In this document: positions 8,703-17,046 of the stretch, piece by piece | Layout of the letters: each line of letters begins with the position of its first letter | Numbering within the stretch: the stretch's first letter is position 1 | NCBI RefSeq assembly: GCF_918741275.1 | Contig: NZ_CAKKNA010000005.1 | Coordinates: forward strand, 124,001 to 188,000 | Reading direction: 5' to 3' | Length of the DNA: 64,000 nucleotides | Origin: Bacillus sp. CECT 9360 | GTDB taxonomy: Bacteria > Bacillota > Bacilli > Bacillales > DSM-1321 | Program-made: the position numbers and the translations under genes | Notes under the pieces: model-generated | Database searches by the model: none | Told to the model about the DNA's origin: nothing | Seen by the model: the letters and a program-made list of their open reading frames with translations, nothing else

Positions 8703-8742
8703 GAAACTCCGGCAAGGAACCCTTCCTTACCGGAGTTGCTAT
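8703..8742 (-). terminator. terminator of the Cache chemoreceptor gene
   Basis: Long stem AACTCCGG...CCGGAGTT with inner AAGG/CCTT pairs, followed on the minus strand by TTTCTTTATG. Confidence 0.8.
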
Positions 8743-8752
8743 TTACGATTCA

Positions 8753-10501
8753 TTATACCTTGAACATGGATACCGACTCATCAAGCTTCTCAGCAAATTC
8801 CTTGAGTTGATGGGTCGTTTCTTCCATCTTGTCCATCCTTGAGAGCTCTTCTTTTGACTCTTTTGCCACAGCAACAGTATTTCCTGCAGTCTGCTTTGTG
8901 ATATTCGCAAACTGCTCAAGGGATGCGAATACTTCCTCGGAGCCTGCACTCATTTGTTCCGTGACTGCTGATACCTCCTGGATTTCTTCGTTCACTTTCT
9001 GGACAGATTGAAGAATGCTGTTGAACATTTCTCCCGTTTGCTTAATGGAATTCGTTCCTTTTTGTGCCTTTTCCGTACTTTCAGTCATTTCCAATAAAAC
9101 ATTTTGAGTAACTGAATTGAAGTTCCCGATTAACTGGGAGATTTTTTCTGCTGATGTTTTTGTTTGTTCAGCAAGCCTTCTGACTTCTTCGGCTACCACC
9201 GCAAAGCCTTTTCCTTGTTCGCCCGCCCTGGCTGCTTCAATAGCCGCATTTAACGCAAGCAGATTGGTCTGATCCGATATTTCCGCAATAACTTTGGTGA
9301 TTTCGCTAATTTCATCTACTCCGCTTACCATAGTTTCTAAACGTGACGCCGTCTTTGTTATTGAAGCTTCAACATCCTGGATCTCGTCAATTACCGCGGC
9401 TAACTCTTCCTCGCTCTGTGCCACTGTGCCGGTTGCGTCCGTGGAGGTTTCAGATACAGCAGATGAGGAGTCGGCGATTCTTTGGATGCCCACTGCCATT
9501 TCCTCCATTGCCTTAACCGACTCTTCGGATTGCCGCATTTGGCTGTCGCTTCCAGCCGCAATGCTAGATATCATCGTTGTTACTGAGTTATTAGTACTTC
9601 TCACGGAGCTTACATGTTCGTTTAACTCTTCGGACGTTTTACTTAAATGATGGGATATTTCAACAATGTTTGTAATCATCACCCTGATTCTGCTGGTCAT
9701 GTTTTTAAACGATTCCGTAACATGCTTGATTTCATCATTTTCTTTTATCGTAAGGTTATTGATCATTTGCTCGGCTTCGCCTATATTTCCTGCTTCTATT
9801 TTTTTCGCTGTTTCCGTAATGGTTGATAGTGGTTTCAGCCTTTTTCGGATATAAAATAACAATACTGCGCTGAAGAAAATCATCACAACTAGTATAAGCC
9901 CTATAAATATAGGTAGATTATCGGCGACGACAATGCTTTCAATTTCGCTTACATCATCAGCCATAATATCAACACCCATGACACCGATGACTTTTCCGTC
10001 AGAATCCTTAATAGGTGCGAAAGCGGAAAGATAGCTTCCGAATTCTGGATCGTCAACGATATCGGTCGAACTAAAGTCTCCCTTTACGGCATCCTCGATA
10101 TCTTCGTATTTTGTCGCAGTTGTGGGAGAACCGATTGAACTGGCATCTTCATACCCTCTCGGAAACCCGTCTACAAGTATCGATAATTCTTTGTCTTCAT
10201 TTACTGCAAGCGTATATACGTATGCCGCACCTGTTTTTACTCGGAAATCATTCAGCTGTTCCCGAAGACTCCAATAATCACTTGATTCCGTTTGATCTTC
10301 CAAAAACTTCTCATATTTACGGCTATCGAAGGTTTCGGCAACGTTCTTCGCCTGATTAATGCTGAAGTTCGAAATCGACTGCTCAACAGATGTCTTCGTA
10401 TTAAAAAACAATATAAAAACATTCAAAAGCAAAATAAATAGCATGGCGATCAATAATGCCATAACTATTTTTGTACTTAATTTTATCTCTCTCTTTCTCA
10501 T
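8753..10501 (-). CDS. methyl-accepting chemotaxis protein with Cache-like sensor
   Basis: A 582-aa chemoreceptor. TM1 is at about 11-33; the extracellular domain (about 35-195) ends in [30 protein letters not shown], whose [17 protein letters not shown] segment is typical of Cache (PAS-like) sensor domains that bind small metabolites such as carboxylates or amino acids. TM2 is at about 197-219, HAMP at about 220-275, and the conserved signalling tip [20 protein letters not shown] at about 410-430. ATG 10501 has a GGGAGGG site. It is single-copy with its own terminator. The ligand cannot be predicted from this sequence. Confidence 0.93.
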   Translation of the reverse strand: MRKREIKLSTKIVMALLIAMLFILLLNVFILFFNTKTSVEQSISNFSINQAKNVAETFDSRKYEKFLEDQTESSDYWSLREQLNDFRVKTGAAYVYTLAVNEDKELSILVDGFPRGYEDASSIGSPTTATKYEDIEDAVKGDFSSTDIVDDPEFGSYLSAFAPIKDSDGKVIGVMGVDIMADDVSEIESIVVADNLPIFIGLILVVMIFFSAVLLFYIRKRLKPLSTITETAKKIEAGNIGEAEQMINNLTIKENDEIKHVTESFKNMTSRIRVMITNIVEISHHLSKTSEELNEHVSSVRSTNNSVTTMISSIAAGSDSQMRQSEESVKAMEEMAVGIQRIADSSSAVSETSTDATGTVAQSEEELAAVIDEIQDVEASITKTASRLETMVSGVDEISEITKVIAEISDQTNLLALNAAIEAARAGEQGKGFAVVAEEVRRLAEQTKTSAEKISQLIGNFNSVTQNVLLEMTESTEKAQKGTNSIKQTGEMFNSILQSVQKVNEEIQEVSAVTEQMSAGSEEVFASLEQFANITKQTAGNTVAVAKESKEELSRMDKMEETTHQLKEFAEKLDESVSMFKV

Positions 10502-10604
10502 GGTTTCCCTCCCTTAAAATTTACTGACTCTTTCTATATCGGTTTTTTCAGTCAAACTTTGACTAGTTATGGAGGAAATTGGAAGAAAATTTTCCTATTC
10601 ATAG

Positions 10605-10629
10605 GTTTCACCTTTAATAGTAGAGGTAT
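10605..10629 (+). promoter_or_regulatory. candidate SigB promoter
   Basis: GTTTCA (10605-10610), 13-bp spacer, AGGTAT (10624-10629), against the general-stress consensus GTTTAA-N12-15-GGGTAT. It lies 38 bases before a small stress-type gene. Confidence 0.55.
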
Positions 10630-10666
10630 ATAAAATCTGTAAGCAAAATGAGAAAGGATGAACAAC

Positions 10667-10801
10667 ATGGTTCAGGTGACTGTAACAATCGATTATTTAG
10701 GAAAAAGCTATCAAACGAATGTAATTGCGAGGCCAGAAGAAACAGAAGACGTTATCTTCAGCAAAGCACTCACACAAGTTAAAAGACAATGGACAAATTA
10801 G
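10667..10801 (+). CDS. 44-aa stress-response-type protein (BA3454-like)
   Basis: A short gene led by AGAAAGGATG: MVQVTVTIDYLGKSYQTNVI, then acidic residues and ALTQVKRQWTN. The beta-strand opening with KxYQTNVI and the VxxQW ending resemble the small 'BA3454 family stress response protein' group of bacilli; I am moderately sure of that match. It is monocistronic, bounded by a SigB-like promoter and a terminator, which suits a general-stress product. No molecular activity is known to me. Confidence 0.75.
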   Translation: MVQVTVTIDYLGKSYQTNVIARPEETEDVIFSKALTQVKRQWTN

Positions 10802-10845
10802 AGAAGCAGGTCAACCTTAAAAGGTGCCTGCTTCTATTTATTTAT
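10802..10845 (+). terminator. terminator after the 44-aa gene
   Basis: AGAAGCAGG and CCTGCTTCT form a perfect 9-bp stem followed by ATTTATTTAT. Confidence 0.85.
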
Positions 10846-11148
10846 AAAATAAATATTAAAATAATATATTGACATAAAAAATTAGTGTTCATAATTTTCA
10901 TGAATAAACAAGCAATTAACCCATTTCCAGAAAACGCTTCCAGCCAATTCCTGCTTAATCATGAACTTTTTGTGACAGTACATGTTTTTAATTGTGTTTT
11001 TACCCCCATTGGTACTAATATGAATACGATAGTTCTAGAAGTCTGAACTAGTATTTTATGTTCTAAAGAACATTTGTGAAATAATAAACAAAATTATTTT
11101 GTTTTGGTATTTTACAATTTCCTTCATTAAATAAGAAAGGGGTATTTT
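10846..11148 (+). promoter_or_regulatory. qox leader with palindromes
   Basis: AT-rich 300-base region before qoxA. A weak SigA-like pair TTGACA (10869-10874)/TAATTT (10892-10897) is far upstream. Nearer the gene lie two clean palindromes: ATGTTCT-AA-AGAACAT at 11058-11073 and AAACAAAA-TTA-TTTTGTTT at 11086-11104, plus TAGTTC/GAACTA around 11030-11050. These are candidate operators; the regulator is not known from sequence. Confidence 0.5.
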
Positions 11149-12111
11149 ATGAAAATGAGATTGGTATTATTATCAATGCTTTTCACTATTACCACAGTGC
11201 TAACGGGTTGCGATAACCCATTATTGGTCCTAGATCCTAAAGGTCCTCAAGCAGAAACGCAAGCAAATGACATTATGTTATCGATTTGGCTCATGTCGAT
11301 TATCGTCATTGTTGTTTTCGCACTTCTAATTTATTTGTTATTTAAATATCGTGCGTCTAAACAAAGTGAAGATTATGAACCGCCTTACATTGAAGGGAAT
11401 GTGTGGGTTGAAGTGATTTGTGTCGGGATTCCGGTTTTAATCGTCGCTTTCCTTTCATTCGTTTCAGTCCAAAGCAATTATAAAGTTGAAGCAACTCCAC
11501 AAGGATACGAAGATCAAGAGCCTGTAGTTATCTATGCTTCGTCCTCTAACTGGAAATGGCATTTTAGTTATCCGGAAGAAGGAATCGAAACCGTTAACTA
11601 CTTGAACATTCCAGCAAACCGCCCAATTGAATTTAAACTATATTCGTACGGGCCCATTACTAGTTTTTGGATTCCGCAACTTGGGGGACAAAAATACGCG
11701 ATGAGTGACATGGTTAACACGTTACACTTAGCTGCAGACGTTCCAGGGGAATTCATGGGACGAAATGCAAACTTCAGTGGTAAAGGGTTCGCTGAAAATA
11801 CGTTCGACGTCGAAGCTATGCCTCAAGCTGAATATGACGAATGGGTCGAAGAAGTGAAAGAAACCGCTGAACCTCTTTCTGAAGAACAATTCGATGAGTT
11901 ATTAGAACCAGGTCACCTTGGAAGGTCGACGTTCACTGGAACTCATTTAGAATTCAGTCCACCTCCAACAGGACATGATCATGGATCAAAAGATTCAGAT
12001 AAGCATTCAGAGCATGAAAATCATGAATCTAGTGATTCAGATGAGCATGAAGATCATGAATCAAGCGATTCCGATGAACATTCGAACACAACGAGCATTA
12101 ATAGTTTTTGA
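11149..12111 (+). CDS. qoxA: cytochrome aa3 quinol oxidase subunit II
   Basis: Subunit II of the terminal menaquinol oxidase. A lipoprotein signal peptide ends in VLTGC (Cys 21); two membrane helices follow at about 45-67 and 87-107, then a cupredoxin-like periplasmic domain with WKWHFSYPEEGIETVNYLNIP. As in quinol (not cytochrome c) oxidases, the CuA ligands are absent. The last 50 residues are an unusual low-complexity His/Asp/Glu/Ser tail (GHDHGSKDSDKHSEHE onwards, with DEHEDHE repeats), not needed for oxidase function in relatives and possibly metal-binding. First gene of qoxABCD. Confidence 0.95.
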   Translation: MKMRLVLLSMLFTITTVLTGCDNPLLVLDPKGPQAETQANDIMLSIWLMSIIVIVVFALLIYLLFKYRASKQSEDYEPPYIEGNVWVEVICVGIPVLIVAFLSFVSVQSNYKVEATPQGYEDQEPVVIYASSSNWKWHFSYPEEGIETVNYLNIPANRPIEFKLYSYGPITSFWIPQLGGQKYAMSDMVNTLHLAADVPGEFMGRNANFSGKGFAENTFDVEAMPQAEYDEWVEEVKETAEPLSEEQFDELLEPGHLGRSTFTGTHLEFSPPPTGHDHGSKDSDKHSEHENHESSDSDEHEDHESSDSDEHSNTTSINSF

Positions 12112-12171
12112 TTTTGATAACAACTAGTTTTACATGACAGTTATATACTTCCCGAAAGGAGTCACAAATAT

Positions 12172-14118
12172 ATGGAATTTTTTGATAGATTCGCCATACC
12201 ACATCCAAGCCCTGCGATTTACGCATCGATGGTTGCCATTGGCCTTACAGTTCTCGCAATACTCGCCGGCTTAACCTATTTTAAAAAATGGGGTTATTTA
12301 TGGAGTGAATGGTTAACAACCGTAGACCATAAACGTATCAGTATTATGTATCTGATATCTGCCTTGCTGATGCTATTCCGCGGTGGGGCAGATGCCATTA
12401 TGATGCGTGCCCAGCTTTCCGCGCCTGAAAACAAGCTGCTGGATGCACAGCACTATAATGAAATTTTCACAACGCACGGGGTCGTTATGATTATCTTTAT
12501 GGCCATGCCTTTCATTATGGCCTTAATGAACTTCGTTATTCCATTACAAATTGGAGCGCGTGACGTAGCGTTCCCACGCTTGAATGCACTAAGTTTCTGG
12601 TTATTCTTTGCCGGAGCGATGTTATTCAACATCTCTTTCGTAGTTGGTGGGTCTCCTGATGCAGGCTGGTCTTCTTATTTCCCACTGGCAGGTAACGAAT
12701 TTAGTGAATCGGTAGGAACGAATTATTATATGATTGCTGTTCAGATTGCTGGTATCGGTACATTAATGACCGGTATTAACTTTATGACGACCATTCTTAA
12801 AATGAGAGCACCTGGTATGACATTAATGAAAATGCCAATGTTCACATGGTCTGCTTTAATCACTAATGCTATTATCGTTTTCGCGTTCCCTGTATTAACA
12901 ATATTACTTATAATGGGAACAATGGACCGGCTATTCGGGACAAACTTCTTTACAACAAGTAACGGCGGTATGGATATGCTTTGGGCAAACTTGTTCTGGG
13001 TTTGGGGACATCCTGAAGTTTATATCTTAATTTTGCCGGCATTCGGTATTTATAGTGAGATTATCTCAACCTTTGCACGTCGTAACCTATACGGCTATAA
13101 ATCAATGGTTTACTCAATGGTTGCAATCTCTCTTCTTTCATTCCTGGTATGGGCCCACCACTTCTTTACAATGGGTCAAGGAGCACTGACAAACAGTATC
13201 TTCTCGATTACAACAATGGCGATTGCCGTACCGACCGGGGTTAAGATTTTCAACTGGTTGTTCACGCTTTGGAAAGGGAAAATTACGATTACCACTCCAA
13301 TGCTTTATACATTGCTTTTCATTCCGCTTTTCACACTCGGCGGAGTTACCGGGGTAATGCTTGGAATGTCAGCTGCTGACTATCAATATCATAATACGAT
13401 GTTCTTAGTAGCTCACTTCCACATGGTTATCATTCCTGGTGTTGTATTTGCGATGCTGGCCGGTCTCACTTACTATTGGCCAAAAATGTTCGGTTTCATG
13501 CTGAATGAAAGAATCGGGAAATGGACTGCATGGCTTATTGCAGCAGGCACTCTCTTAGCATTCATGCCAATGTTTTTCTCTGGTTTGGATGGTCAAGCGC
13601 GCCGTATGTACACATACTCCGAATCAACCGGATTTGGAATTTACAATATGATTTCGTTTATCGGTGCACTTGTAATGGCAATAGGTTTTGTATTGATCGT
13701 CTACAACATCTACTACAGCACTCGTTACGCTTCAAGAGATATCGGTTCCGATCCATGGGATGCACGTTCTTTAGAGTGGGCTACCCATACGCCGGTACCC
13801 GAATATAACTTTGCTAAAGTGCCTCAAGTTAATTCAATTGAAACGTTCTGGGACTCTAAGAAAAAAGGCCATGTTTTATTCAAGGGTGAATATGAAAAAA
13901 TTCATATGCCCAATAACAGCGGCATGCCGATTATCATGAGTGGGATCTTCTTTGTATGGGGATTTGCCTTTGTATTCGCCATCTGGCCTCTTGTAATCCT
14001 TACAACAATCGGTATATTTGCTTGTATGGCTCACCGTTCATTCGAGAAAGATCACGGTCATTACATCTCTGTCAAAGAAATTGAAGAGACAGAAACAAAA
14101 TTGCGAGGTGCTAAATAA
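12172..14118 (+). CDS. qoxB: cytochrome aa3 quinol oxidase subunit I
   Basis: Catalytic haem-copper subunit (648 aa), reducing oxygen to water while pumping protons. The haem a ligand lies in TTHGVVMIIFMAMPF, the CuB/haem a3 site in WVWGHPEVYILILPAFG (His-Pro-Glu-Val-Tyr), the CuB histidines in VWAHHFFTMG, and the distal ligands in LVAHFHMVIIPG. About 14-15 membrane helices, as in B. subtilis QoxB. AAGGAGTC precedes the ATG. It overlaps qoxC by one base (the A of TAATG), implying translational coupling. Confidence 0.97.
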   Translation: MEFFDRFAIPHPSPAIYASMVAIGLTVLAILAGLTYFKKWGYLWSEWLTTVDHKRISIMYLISALLMLFRGGADAIMMRAQLSAPENKLLDAQHYNEIFTTHGVVMIIFMAMPFIMALMNFVIPLQIGARDVAFPRLNALSFWLFFAGAMLFNISFVVGGSPDAGWSSYFPLAGNEFSESVGTNYYMIAVQIAGIGTLMTGINFMTTILKMRAPGMTLMKMPMFTWSALITNAIIVFAFPVLTILLIMGTMDRLFGTNFFTTSNGGMDMLWANLFWVWGHPEVYILILPAFGIYSEIISTFARRNLYGYKSMVYSMVAISLLSFLVWAHHFFTMGQGALTNSIFSITTMAIAVPTGVKIFNWLFTLWKGKITITTPMLYTLLFIPLFTLGGVTGVMLGMSAADYQYHNTMFLVAHFHMVIIPGVVFAMLAGLTYYWPKMFGFMLNERIGKWTAWLIAAGTLLAFMPMFFSGLDGQARRMYTYSESTGFGIYNMISFIGALVMAIGFVLIVYNIYYSTRYASRDIGSDPWDARSLEWATHTPVPEYNFAKVPQVNSIETFWDSKKKGHVLFKGEYEKIHMPNNSGMPIIMSGIFFVWGFAFVFAIWPLVILTTIGIFACMAHRSFEKDHGHYISVKEIEETETKLRGAK

Positions 14119-14714
14119 TGAAAATTGATCACTCGCTGCCACTTGAATATAGTACGGAAGAAAACCGCTTAAAAATCTTAGGTTTTTGGATCTTCCTGGG
14201 TGCTGAAATCATGCTTTTTGCAACGCTATTCGCGTCATATTTCACACTAGTTGATCGTACTGGTAATGGTCCTACTGGAGCACAGATTTTCGAAATCACT
14301 CCAGTGCTAATTGAAACATTCTTGCTTTTAACAAGTAGTTTTACCATTGGTCTTGGAATCCATGCCATGCGTATCGGCAATAAGAAAGCAATGATGTCAT
14401 TCTTTGCTATCACACTTCTTCTCGGTCTAGGATTCTTAGGATTTGAAATTTTTGAGTTCGTTCACTATGTTCACGTTGGAGCAGGACTTCAAACTAGTGC
14501 ATTCACAGCAATCCTATTAACAACTTTAGGGACACATGGAGCGCACGTTACAGTTGGTTTATTCTGGGGATTATTTATCGTCCTGCAAGTGAAAAAGCGC
14601 GGATTGACACCTGAAACAGCCAATAAGTCATTCATCTTTTCTCTTTACTGGCATTTCCTAGATGTAGTATGGATCTTCATCTTCAGCTTCATCTATCTGA
14701 AAGGAATGATGTAA
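14118..14714 (+). CDS. qoxC: cytochrome aa3 quinol oxidase subunit III
   Basis: Non-catalytic subunit III, 198 aa with five membrane helices. The segment RLKILGFWIFLGAEIMLFATLFASYFTL and the ending SLYWHFLDVVWIFIFSFIYL are typical of subunit III, including the conserved Glu in helix 3 (GFEIFEFVHY). It starts at the overlapping TAATG of qoxB and is followed two bases later by qoxD. Confidence 0.96.
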   Translation: MKIDHSLPLEYSTEENRLKILGFWIFLGAEIMLFATLFASYFTLVDRTGNGPTGAQIFEITPVLIETFLLLTSSFTIGLGIHAMRIGNKKAMMSFFAITLLLGLGFLGFEIFEFVHYVHVGAGLQTSAFTAILLTTLGTHGAHVTVGLFWGLFIVLQVKKRGLTPETANKSFIFSLYWHFLDVVWIFIFSFIYLKGMM

Positions 14715-14716
14715 AC

Positions 14717-14998
14717 ATGAGAGAATTATTCCCGGCTAAACAATTAATGGGTTATGTATTCTCGCTGCTCCTGACTGTAGTTGCTCTTTCGGTTGTCTTC
14801 CTGGACATGTCATTTGTGGTAGGCATGACGATTCTCCTTGTAACAGCCTTCGTACAAGCAGGCGTTCAGGTTGTAGTATTTATGCATGCTGGTGAAACCG
14901 AGGATAAAAAAGCAATCTATGGGAACATCTACTACGGATTAATCATAGCTCTAGTTACCGTCTTCGGAACATTACTAGCCATGGTATGGGATATGTAA
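14717..14998 (+). CDS. qoxD: cytochrome aa3 quinol oxidase subunit IV
   Basis: 93-aa subunit IV with three membrane helices (about 8-27, 33-56, 68-91); the middle one, VTAFVQAGVQVVVFMHAGETED, matches the family's conserved FMHxxE region. The ATG at 14717 follows qoxC by two bases. It is shorter than the B. subtilis protein (124 aa), lacking its His-rich C-terminal tail; here a His-rich tail is instead on QoxA. Last gene of the operon. Confidence 0.93.
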   Translation: MRELFPAKQLMGYVFSLLLTVVALSVVFLDMSFVVGMTILLVTAFVQAGVQVVVFMHAGETEDKKAIYGNIYYGLIIALVTVFGTLLAMVWDM

Positions 14999-15009
14999 TT
15001 GGTTTTATC

Positions 15010-15043
15010 AAAAAGGAGCGCCTACAATGGCGCTCCTTTTTTT
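15010..15043. terminator. bidirectional terminator, qoxD / membrane protein
   Basis: AAAAGGAGCGCC and GGCGCTCCTTTT form a 12-bp stem around TACAAT with T or A runs on both sides. The minus-strand gene ends inside it. Confidence 0.92.
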
Positions 15044-15282
15044 GCTTTCAATTGACCTACGTTAATTCCTTTATATCTTTTCTCCAACATCTCTTCCGTT
15101 GCCACAAAGAACACGCCCATTAAAAAGATAAAAACGGCACCCATAATTGTACCAATGCCAATCCCAGTCACTGCGCTGTAATCGCTTACAAAAAATCCGT
15201 ACAAGAAAATGATAATTCCAAGTGTTAGTACAATACTACCCACATACTTCACAGCATTTAACATTTTTGCATATGATTTCAT
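15022..15282 (-). CDS. small two-TM membrane protein, 86 aa
   Basis: Two hydrophobic helices at about 12-33 and 40-62 (SIVLTLGIIIFLYGFFV and IGTIMGAVFIFLMGVFFVA) separated by a short outside loop, with a basic cytoplasmic C-terminus. AGGAGGC lies at the start. The last codons (KKGAPL) and stop are encoded within the terminator stem shared with qoxD, an economical 3'-end overlap. I do not recognise the family. Convergent with qoxABCD; no functional link is implied. Confidence 0.75.
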   Translation of the reverse strand: MKSYAKMLNAVKYVGSIVLTLGIIIFLYGFFVSDYSAVTGIGIGTIMGAVFIFLMGVFFVATEEMLEKRYKGINVGQLKAKKGAPL

Positions 15283-15430
15283 TTTAGTAAGCCTCCTTTT
15301 TTATATATTATTCACTTTGTTCACAAAATTGTCAAATTTAATTTCACATTTTCGTCAAATTTGGATGGTGTTTTTTTACTTATTGTATGCCTTATTGCTT
15401 GACTTTCTTGTGGAATATGCATCATTTTAC

Positions 15431-15481
15431 AAAATAAACGAACCGCCCCTTAAAATCCTGCTGGGGCGGTTCGTTTATTTT
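15431..15481. terminator. long-stem bidirectional terminator
   Basis: Perfect 19-bp arms AAAATAAACGAACCGCCCC (15431-15449) and its complement (15463-15481) around a 13-base loop. It terminates the OpuC-like operon on the minus strand. Confidence 0.93.
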
Positions 15482-15486
15482 GTATT

Positions 15487-17046
15487 TTATTCAATTAAAC
15501 CTTTTTTCTTCAAGAATTCGACGGCCACTTTTTTAGGCTCTTCTTTATCCAAATCAACTCTTGCGTTCATTTCCGCCATGTCTTCTTCAGAAATTTTTCC
15601 TTCAAGCGAATTCATTACTCCTTTTAATTCAGGATGCTCCTTCAAAGTATCCTCCCTTACAATCGGTGCCGCATAATAAGGCGGGAAGAATCGCTTATCA
15701 TCCTCTAACACTTTTAGATTAAAACGGGTAATCCGACCATCCGTCGTAAACGCCGGGATCATGTCAACGTCCCCTTCCCTCACAGCCGTATACATAAGGT
15801 TTGGATCAAGGCTATCTTTTTCTTTAAATTGGTAATCATACGTTTCAATTAAAGCGGGAAACCCGTCTTCTCTTTCAAAGAACTCTGCCGAACCTCCAAA
15901 TGCCAGTTCAGGTGTTGAAGGGGCCAATTCGGAAGCGGTTGTGACATTTAATTTCTTAGCCGTTTCCGGATTTAAGGCAAGTGCGTATGTGTTCTCAAAT
16001 CCAAGCGGATTTAGCCATTCCAATTCGTATTTTTCCTTATAGCCTTCTTTTACTTTTTCATATATTTCATCAGCGGTCATGGACGGCTGATATTCTTCTT
16101 TTAAGATGGTAAGCAATCCTGTCCCTGTATATTCTATATACATGTCAATATCGCCATTTTGGATCGCTTTCGTCAATATTGGCGTTTCACCCAGCCCATC
16201 TTCCACTTTTACATCGTAATCTGTTTTGTCTTCTACATAAGCCTCAATCAGATAAGGCAAAATGTATTGCTCGGTCCATTTCTTACCGGCAACCACGATT
16301 TGATCCTCATGCGTTGCCCCACTGTTTGCGCTAATGCCAAGCACTAATAATACAGCCGCCACCGGTGCAGCAATCAGAGATATTTTGACAAAGGAACGCT
16401 TTTTCTTTGCCTTTGGCATTGCTGCCAGTTCAATTTGCTTTAAAATCCAGTCGCAAATGATCGCAAGCATAGCAACAGGTATCGCACCAGCTAATACAAG
16501 TTCATTTCTTGTAGAGGATAAACCTCTATAAATCAGATCTCCTAATCCTCCTGCACCGATGAAAGCAGCCAAGGTAGCGACCCCAATCGTCATCACGGCA
16601 GCCGTGCGCAATCCCGACATGATAATCGGCATAGCAAGCGGCAGTTCAATCATCCGCAGGATTTGCCCCTCTGTCATCCCCATCCCTCTTCCAGCTTCGA
16701 CAGTTGAATCCGGCACACTGTTAATCCCCGTGTAGGTATTACGAATGATAGGAAGCAATGCATAAATCGTTAAAGCTATGATTGCCGTCGTACTTCCAAT
16801 TCCGAATATCGGCAGCAAAAAGCCGAATAGCGCAAGGCTTGGAATAGTCTGAAAGATAGCGGTAACCCCAATCACAGATTCAGCAATTCTCTTTTTCTTT
16901 GAAATATATATCCCAAGCGGAATCGCGACGATCGCCGCTATAAAAATCGAAATTAACGACAAAAATAAATGCTCCTGCAAGCCTATTAAAATATCAGGCC
17001 ACCGTTCGCGGAAAGTCTCTGCCAATGCCTGAAAAAAATTAACCAT
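15487..17046 (-). CDS. compatible-solute ABC transporter, permease-binding protein fusion
   Basis: 519 aa joining two proteins that are separate in B. subtilis OpuB/OpuC. Residues 1-210 are the membrane permease (six helices; EAA-type loop EAGRGMGMTEGQILRMIELPLAMPIIMSGL). A linking helix (about 222-242) leads into the extracellular binding domain (about 250-519: IVVAGKKWTEQYILPYLIEAYVEDKT, DMYIEYTGTGLLTIL) of the glycine betaine/choline/carnitine family. It imports osmoprotectants. Its ATG overlaps the stop of the ATPase gene by eight bases. The exact substrate within the quaternary-amine group is not certain. Confidence 0.92.
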   Translation of the reverse strand: MVNFFQALAETFRERWPDILIGLQEHLFLSLISIFIAAIVAIPLGIYISKKKRIAESVIGVTAIFQTIPSLALFGFLLPIFGIGSTTAIIALTIYALLPIIRNTYTGINSVPDSTVEAGRGMGMTEGQILRMIELPLAMPIIMSGLRTAAVMTIGVATLAAFIGAGGLGDLIYRGLSSTRNELVLAGAIPVAMLAIICDWILKQIELAAMPKAKKKRSFVKISLIAAPVAAVLLVLGISANSGATHEDQIVVAGKKWTEQYILPYLIEAYVEDKTDYDVKVEDGLGETPILTKAIQNGDIDMYIEYTGTGLLTILKEEYQPSMTADEIYEKVKEGYKEKYELEWLNPLGFENTYALALNPETAKKLNVTTASELAPSTPELAFGGSAEFFEREDGFPALIETYDYQFKEKDSLDPNLMYTAVREGDVDMIPAFTTDGRITRFNLKVLEDDKRFFPPYYAAPIVREDTLKEHPELKGVMNSLEGKISEEDMAEMNARVDLDKEEPKKVAVEFLKKKGLIE

